Assembly: GCF_006494655.1 (NCBI RefSeq)
Contig: NZ_VHIM01000008.1
Location: 62,001-126,000 of the forward strand
From: Arthrobacter agilis
GTDB taxonomy: Bacteria; Actinomycetota; Actinomycetes; Actinomycetales; Micrococcaceae
DNA length: 64,000 bases
Reading direction: 5' to 3'
Of this stretch, positions 60,359-64,000 are shown piece after piece. The notes beneath the pieces were generated by a model. The model had not been told where the DNA came from and did not search any database. It was given only the letters and a program-made list of their open reading frames with translations. Both the position numbers and the translations under genes were made by a program. Positions within the stretch are counted from its first letter, which is position 1; each line of letters starts with the position of its first letter.

Positions 60359-61600
60359 TCAGGCCGGGATGACCTGCCCCTTGCTGACGATGGTCAGCCC
60401 CGAGTCGGTGACCGAGAAACCCCGCTCACGGTCGAGATCGGGGTCCACCCCGATACGGGCCCCAGCCGGGATCCGCACGTTCTTGTCGATGATGGCCCGA
60501 CGCACCACGGCCCCGGCGCCCACGTTCACCTTGTCGAGCAGAACGCATCCCGTGACCTCGGCGGATTCCGCGATGAACACGTCGGTCGCGAGGATCGAGC
60601 TCTGCACCGCCCCACCTGAGACGACCACGCCCGCGGACACGATCGAGTCGTGGGCCTCACCCGACTGCCCCGAGGAACTGCGCACGAACTTCGCGGGAGG
60701 GGACACGCTCTGCCGGGTGTAGATAGGCCACTGCAGGTTGTAGAGATTGAAGAGCGGAAGGGGCGAGATCAGGTCCATGTTCGCGTCGTAGTACGAGTCC
60801 ATGGTGCCGACGTCGCGCCAGTACTGGCGGTCGCGCTCGGTGGCGCCCGGGATGTCGTTCGTCGTGAAGTCGTACACGGCGGCGTCGTTGCGCTCCACGA
60901 AGTAGGGGATGATGTCCCCGCCCATGTCGTGTTTGGTGTCCAGGCGCGCGGCGTCGTCCTCGAGGGCCTTGAGGAGGGCATCGGTCGTGAAGACGTAGTT
61001 GCCCATCGACGCCAGGAAGCTGTCGGGGTCATCGGGCAGGCCGGGCGTGGAACTCGGCTTCTCGACGAAGGCCGCGATCCTTCCCGGATCGTCGGCGGCC
61101 GTCTCGATGACGCCGAACTGGTCCACGAGGTGCATGGGCTGCCGGACCGCCGCAACGCTGACGGACGCCCCGCTCTTCACGTGGTCGTCGACCATCTGCT
61201 CGAAGTCCATGCGGTAGACGTGGTCCGCGCCGATCACGACGACGATGTCGGGCTGGGCGTCGTGGATCAGGTTGAGGGACTGGTAGATCGCGTTCGCACT
61301 CCCGAGGAACCAGCTCTTGCCGCGCCGCTGCTGTGCAGGCACGGATGCGATGTAGTTCTGCAGCTGGGTGGACATGCGCCACGTCTCGGAGATGTGGCGG
61401 TCGAGACTGTGGGACTTGTACTGCGTCAGCACCACGATCTGGAGGTAGCCGGAGTTCACGAGATTCGACAGGGCGAAGTCGATGAGCCGGTAGCTTCCCG
61501 CGAACGGTACGGCCGGCTTGGCCCTGTCCGCGGTCAGCGGCATCAGCCGCTTGCCCTCGCCGCCCGCCAACACCACGGCCAGTACTTTCTTCGGTGCCAC
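60359..61600 (-). CDS. glgC: Glucose-1-phosphate adenylyltransferase
   Basis: GlgC makes ADP-glucose for alpha-glucan synthesis. The 413-residue product has the nucleotide-binding [13 protein letters not shown] near residue 10 and [18 protein letters not shown] near residue 29, the catalytic [10 protein letters not shown] near residue 133, FVEKP near residue 178 with the substrate lysine, and a C-terminal left-handed beta-helix ([16 protein letters not shown]). The GTG at 61600 follows a GGGGG stretch. It is divergent from glgA, as in mycobacteria. Confidence 0.96.
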   Translation of the reverse strand: MAPKKVLAVVLAGGEGKRLMPLTADRAKPAVPFAGSYRLIDFALSNLVNSGYLQIVVLTQYKSHSLDRHISETWRMSTQLQNYIASVPAQQRRGKSWFLGSANAIYQSLNLIHDAQPDIVVVIGADHVYRMDFEQMVDDHVKSGASVSVAAVRQPMHLVDQFGVIETAADDPGRIAAFVEKPSSTPGLPDDPDSFLASMGNYVFTTDALLKALEDDAARLDTKHDMGGDIIPYFVERNDAAVYDFTTNDIPGATERDRQYWRDVGTMDSYYDANMDLISPLPLFNLYNLQWPIYTRQSVSPPAKFVRSSSGQSGEAHDSIVSAGVVVSGGAVQSSILATDVFIAESAEVTGCVLLDKVNVGAGAVVRRAIIDKNVRIPAGARIGVDPDLDRERGFSVTDSGLTIVSKGQVIPA

Positions 61601-61720
61601 TTCTGACCCCCCGCTCTTCGTTGAGTGTTCTGCGTCACGACCCTCGGTCGCTCAGGCGTAGGTCCACACATCCGGAACCCTTCCGGTCACTTCACACTAG
61701 AGGACTCCGACGCACTGCAC

Positions 61721-61726
61721 TACGTT
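61721..61726 (+). promoter_or_regulatory. -10 hexamer of leaderless glgA promoter
   Basis: TACGTT, then six bases, then the GTG at 61733. Confidence 0.5.
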
Positions 61727-61732
61727 GGGTGG

Positions 61733-62935
61733 GTGCGAGTAGACATTGTGACCAAGGAGTTCCCGCCCGAGATCTATGGTGGCGCGGGGGTGCACGTCGC
61801 CGAACTCAGCAGGGTCCTCGCCCCGCAGGTCGACCTCCGCGTCCACGCGTTCGGCAGGCCGCGTCCGGAGGAATACTACGGGGCGTCCGTGCTCTCCTAC
61901 GGGGTCCCCGAAGGTCTCGCGCAGGCCAACGCGGCCGTCCAGACGCTGGGCACCGATCTGCAGATGCTCGAGGCCATCGGCGGGGCGGACCTCGTCCACT
62001 CGCACACCTGGTACGCGAACATGGCGGGCCACCTGTCCTCCCTCCTGCACGGGATCCCTCACGTCCTGAGCGCGCACAGCCTGGAGCCGCTCCGCCCCTG
62101 GAAGGCCGAGCAGCTCGGCGGCGGGTACGCGCTCTCCTCCTGGGTGGAGAAGACCTCCTACGAGGCCGCGGCCGCCGTGATCGCCGTGTCCGCCGGGATG
62201 CGCGCCGACATCCTCCGCAGCTACCCCGAGGTGGACCCGGGGAAGGTCCACGTGGTGCACAACGGCATCGATGTGGCCCAGTGGTCACGCGACGAGGACG
62301 ACGACGCCCTGCGCGCCCACGGGATCGACCCGAACCGGCCCAGCGTCGTGTTCGTGGGGCGCAACACCCGCCAGAAGGGCGTGCCGTACCTCCTGCGCGC
62401 GGCCGCCCGGCTGCCGTCCGAGGTCCAGCTGGTGCTCTGCCTGGGCGCAGCGGACACGCCCGAACTTGCTGCAGAGACCGAGGTCCTCATCGCCGCACTG
62501 CGGGAGCAGCGCGGCGAGGACCGATCGGTCATCCTCATCGAGAGGATGCTGCCCCGGCGCGAGGTCGTCCAGATCCTGAGCCACGCCACCGTCTTCGCCT
62601 GCCCCTCGATCTACGAACCCCTCGGGATCGTCAACCTCGAGGCGATGGCGTGCGGTGCGGCGGTGGTGGCCTCTGCCACCGGCGGCATCCCCGAGGTCAT
62701 CGACGACGGCGTCACCGGCACCCTCGTTCCGCTCGAGCAGGTGCAGGACGGGACGGGGACGCCGCTCGATCCCGAGCGGTTCGTGAGCGACTTCGCCGCC
62801 GCGCTGAACGCGCTGGTCGGTGATCCCGCGAGGGCCTCGGCGATGGGTGTCGCCGGTCGGGAAAGGGCCGAACGCCACTTCGACTGGGGGTCCATCGCGG
62901 AGACGACCCTCGGCGTCTACCGGAGCGTCCTCTAG
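61733..62935 (+). CDS. glgA: GT4-family glycogen synthase / maltose-1-phosphate synthase
   Basis: This 400-residue glycosyltransferase has the GT-B fold with the donor-side KEFPPEIYGGAGVHV at residues 8-22, HSHTWYANMAGHL near residue 85, and the C-terminal ESIYEPLGIVNLEAMACG-type EX7E segment (SIYEPLGIVNLEAMACG) near residue 300. It uses ADP-glucose from GlgC. In mycobacteria the equivalent enzyme (GlgM, Rv1212c) makes maltose 1-phosphate for the GlgE route; which reaction dominates here cannot be read from sequence. It is probably leaderless and divergent from glgC. Confidence 0.9.
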   Translation: MRVDIVTKEFPPEIYGGAGVHVAELSRVLAPQVDLRVHAFGRPRPEEYYGASVLSYGVPEGLAQANAAVQTLGTDLQMLEAIGGADLVHSHTWYANMAGHLSSLLHGIPHVLSAHSLEPLRPWKAEQLGGGYALSSWVEKTSYEAAAAVIAVSAGMRADILRSYPEVDPGKVHVVHNGIDVAQWSRDEDDDALRAHGIDPNRPSVVFVGRNTRQKGVPYLLRAAARLPSEVQLVLCLGAADTPELAAETEVLIAALREQRGEDRSVILIERMLPRREVVQILSHATVFACPSIYEPLGIVNLEAMACGAAVVASATGGIPEVIDDGVTGTLVPLEQVQDGTGTPLDPERFVSDFAAALNALVGDPARASAMGVAGRERAERHFDWGSIAETTLGVYRSVL

Positions 62936-62959
62936 GCGGACACCGCGGGACGGGGCCCC

Positions 62960-63310
62960 TCACGTCAGCTCGGTGACGAAACCCAGGACATTCCCGTCAG
63001 GATCGGTGAGCTCGAAGAAGTCGACGGCGCCCTCGAAGCGCTGCACCTCGGACACGGTGAGCCCCTTGTCAGCGAGTGCGGCCCGCTCGGCGGCTGCGTC
63101 CTCCACGCTCACGGCGACGGTGATGCCTGCCTGGCCGGCCTGCTCCGGATCGTGGGTGAGCTGGAGCCAGAAGGGCCCCAGGTCGAATTCGACGAGTCCC
63201 TCCACCGGCACCTGGACGGGCTCTGCGAGCGAGAGCGCCGAACGGTACCAGACGACGGCAGCATCGAGGTCGCGAACGGGGAGGCAGACGGTGACGGCTG
63301 TCGCTTTCAT
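62960..63310 (-). CDS. VOC-family protein (glyoxalase/bleomycin resistance fold)
   Basis: This 116-residue protein shows the paired beta-alpha-beta-beta-beta units of the VOC fold: VCLPVRDLDAAVVWYRSAL at the start and FFELTDPDGNVLGF at the end. Possible metal residues are few: a histidine in LTHDPEQAG and the final glutamate in DFFELTDPDGN. Function cannot be assigned beyond small-molecule binding or isomerase/dioxygenase-like chemistry. The ATG at 63310 is six bases after a TACGGT element, so it is probably leaderless. It converges on glgA with 24 bases between. Confidence 0.82.
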   Translation of the reverse strand: MKATAVTVCLPVRDLDAAVVWYRSALSLAEPVQVPVEGLVEFDLGPFWLQLTHDPEQAGQAGITVAVSVEDAAAERAALADKGLTVSEVQRFEGAVDFFELTDPDGNVLGFVTELT

Positions 63311-63316
63311 GCCAGC

Positions 63317-63322
63317 ACCGTA
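63317..63322 (-). promoter_or_regulatory. -10 hexamer of leaderless promoter (VOC gene)
   Basis: TACGGT on the minus strand, then six bases, then the ATG at 63310. Confidence 0.5.
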
Positions 63323-63334
63323 GCAGGGCCCGGA

Positions 63335-63369
63335 GGGGCGGAGAAGGCCGTGGTGGCCCTTCCCGCCCC
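63335..63369 (-). terminator. Terminator of acyl-CoA oxidase-like gene
   Basis: GGGGCGG (63335-63341) pairs with CCGCCCC (63363-63369), extended inward by AAGGCC-type pairing with single-base bulges. It lies 15 bases beyond the stop on the minus strand and before the VOC promoter. Confidence 0.6.
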
Positions 63370-63383
63370 CGGGGGTCCGACGA

Positions 63384-64000
63384 CTAGGACGCGCGGGCGG
63401 CCCTCTTGGCCTTCTTCGCCTTCCTGTCCTTCGCTGCGCGCGCCAGGAGGGTCTTCTCGTCGATCGGCGCAGCACCGGAGGCTCGCCGGCGGCGCATGTA
63501 CTCGGCGGCCTCCTCCTGGCGTCGGTCCTCGACACCCGTGGCGATGGCTGAACGGAGGTGCTCCTGGCCGTAGCCGAAGGCCTCGACGAGATCGAGGGCG
63601 TGCGGCGTGATTTTCACCAGGAGCCGGTTGATGTAGCCGTCGAGGGTTCGGGCGCGCTGGGACGACAGGCGCCCGTTCATGAGGAACCAGGCGAGGTCCT
63701 TCTCGATGAGGCAGAGACCGAAGAGATCCCGGAGGCGTGTCAGGACCTCCCGCGTCCCCGCGTCCCCGATGCCCTTCAGGCCCCGCGTGAAGGCCTCCCA
63801 CTGCAGCAGCTCGGCGTGCGCGTGGGCCACCTCGATGAGCTCGTTCTGGTGCTGGTTGAAGAGCGCCGCTGCTTTCTCCTGCGACATGCCCTTCGCTCCA
63901 CGGAGCACGGCGGCGAGCTCGGCCACGCGGGTCTGTACGCGATCCGACAGCAGGTCGTGCTGGGTGGACTCGTCTCGCAGGGCGATCGCCGATTTCTTGC
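63384..64000 (-). CDS. Acyl-CoA oxidase / acyl-CoA dehydrogenase-like protein (partial, C-terminal part)
   Basis: About 205 C-terminal residues are visible; the frame is open to the window edge, so the catalytic flavin domain is outside. The segment RLRDLFGLCLIEKDLAWFLMNGRL followed by ITPHALDLVEAFGYGQEHLRSAI matches the C-terminal helical domain of acyl-CoA oxidases (flavoproteins of fatty-acid beta-oxidation). The last 30 residues are Lys/Arg/Ala-rich and unlike the family, probably a disordered tail. A GTG at 63926 is an internal codon rather than the start. A hairpin terminator follows. Confidence 0.8.
   Translation of the reverse strand, partial: KKSAIALRDESTQHDLLSDRVQTRVAELAAVLRGAKGMSQEKAAALFNQHQNELIEVAHAHAELLQWEAFTRGLKGIGDAGTREVLTRLRDLFGLCLIEKDLAWFLMNGRLSSQRARTLDGYINRLLVKITPHALDLVEAFGYGQEHLRSAIATGVEDRRQEEAAEYMRRRRASGAAPIDEKTLLARAAKDRKAKKAKRAARAS

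Overview
The window is chromosomal, very GC-rich DNA from an actinobacterium. WhiA, OpcA, actinobacterial RapZ/YvcK, the glgC/glgA pair, many GTG starts and a large share of apparently leaderless genes all fit this. The set of genes (type B L31, DUF3516 helicase, BioY/M/N, circularly permuted ATP-grasp/alpha-E/transglutaminase cluster) suggests Micrococcaceae, probably Arthrobacter sensu lato; the genus is an inference. Essentially everything is core genome: I see no insertion sequence, prophage, integrase, CRISPR array, tRNA or rRNA.

Layout. 1-15.4 kb: DNA repair and accessory genes: end of uvrB; a Mn-riboswitch-controlled TerC-type membrane protein; a minus-strand group (proline iminopeptidase, acetyltransferase, DUF3516 helicase, metallo-hydrolase); a short GntR regulator; uvrA behind a LexA-like operator; a HAD phosphatase overlapping an acyltransferase; uvrC. 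15.4-18.4 kb: rapZ-yvcK-whiA. 18.5-31.3 kb: sodA, then the glycolytic run gap-pgk-tpiA-secG (+), converging at a strong terminator on a pentose-phosphate operon read from tkt to pgl (tkt-tal-pgi-zwf-opcA-pgl, -). 31.3-36.6 kb: heme O/A synthesis (ctaB, ctaA), a DapA-like aldolase and a two-gene ABC transporter. 36.7-42.0 kb: iron-sulfur assembly operon sufR-sufB-sufD-Rieske-sufC-sufT. 42.2-44.3 kb: biotin ECF transporter bioY-bioM-bioN. 44.4-52.9 kb: ABC-F protein, MmcQ/YjbR protein, SURF1 and two small conserved genes, fabG, a degenerate SDR, serB, an orphan ABC ATPase, a SpoU/TrmH methyltransferase, rpmE2. 53.1-64 kb: a lipoate ligase-like protein, pepN, the ATP-grasp/alpha-E/transglutaminase operon, glgC/glgA, a VOC protein and the C-terminal part of an acyl-CoA oxidase-like protein.

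From memory, the order uvrC-rapZ-yvcK-whiA-gap-pgk-tpi-secG-(pgl-opcA-zwf-tal-tkt)-ctaB-(ctaA-ABC)-sufR-suf closely follows the mycobacterial Rv1420-Rv1466 block. The departures are sodA, pgi, a DapA-like gene and a Rieske gene inserted, and sufS/sufU absent from the suf cluster.

The best candidate for a little-described system is the three-gene operon at 56857-60257 (circularly permuted ATP-grasp, alpha-E/DUF403, transglutaminase-like protease), predicted in the literature to act in peptide ligation or modification but, as far as I know, without an established substrate. Regulatory DNA of note: a yybP-ykoY Mn2+ riboswitch with a visible Shine-Dalgarno-sequestering hairpin, a LexA-like palindrome at uvrA, a 5' hairpin with a coupled leader ORF before gap, tandem hairpins between pgk and tpiA, and about ten TANNNT-N6-9-start leaderless or near-leaderless promoters.
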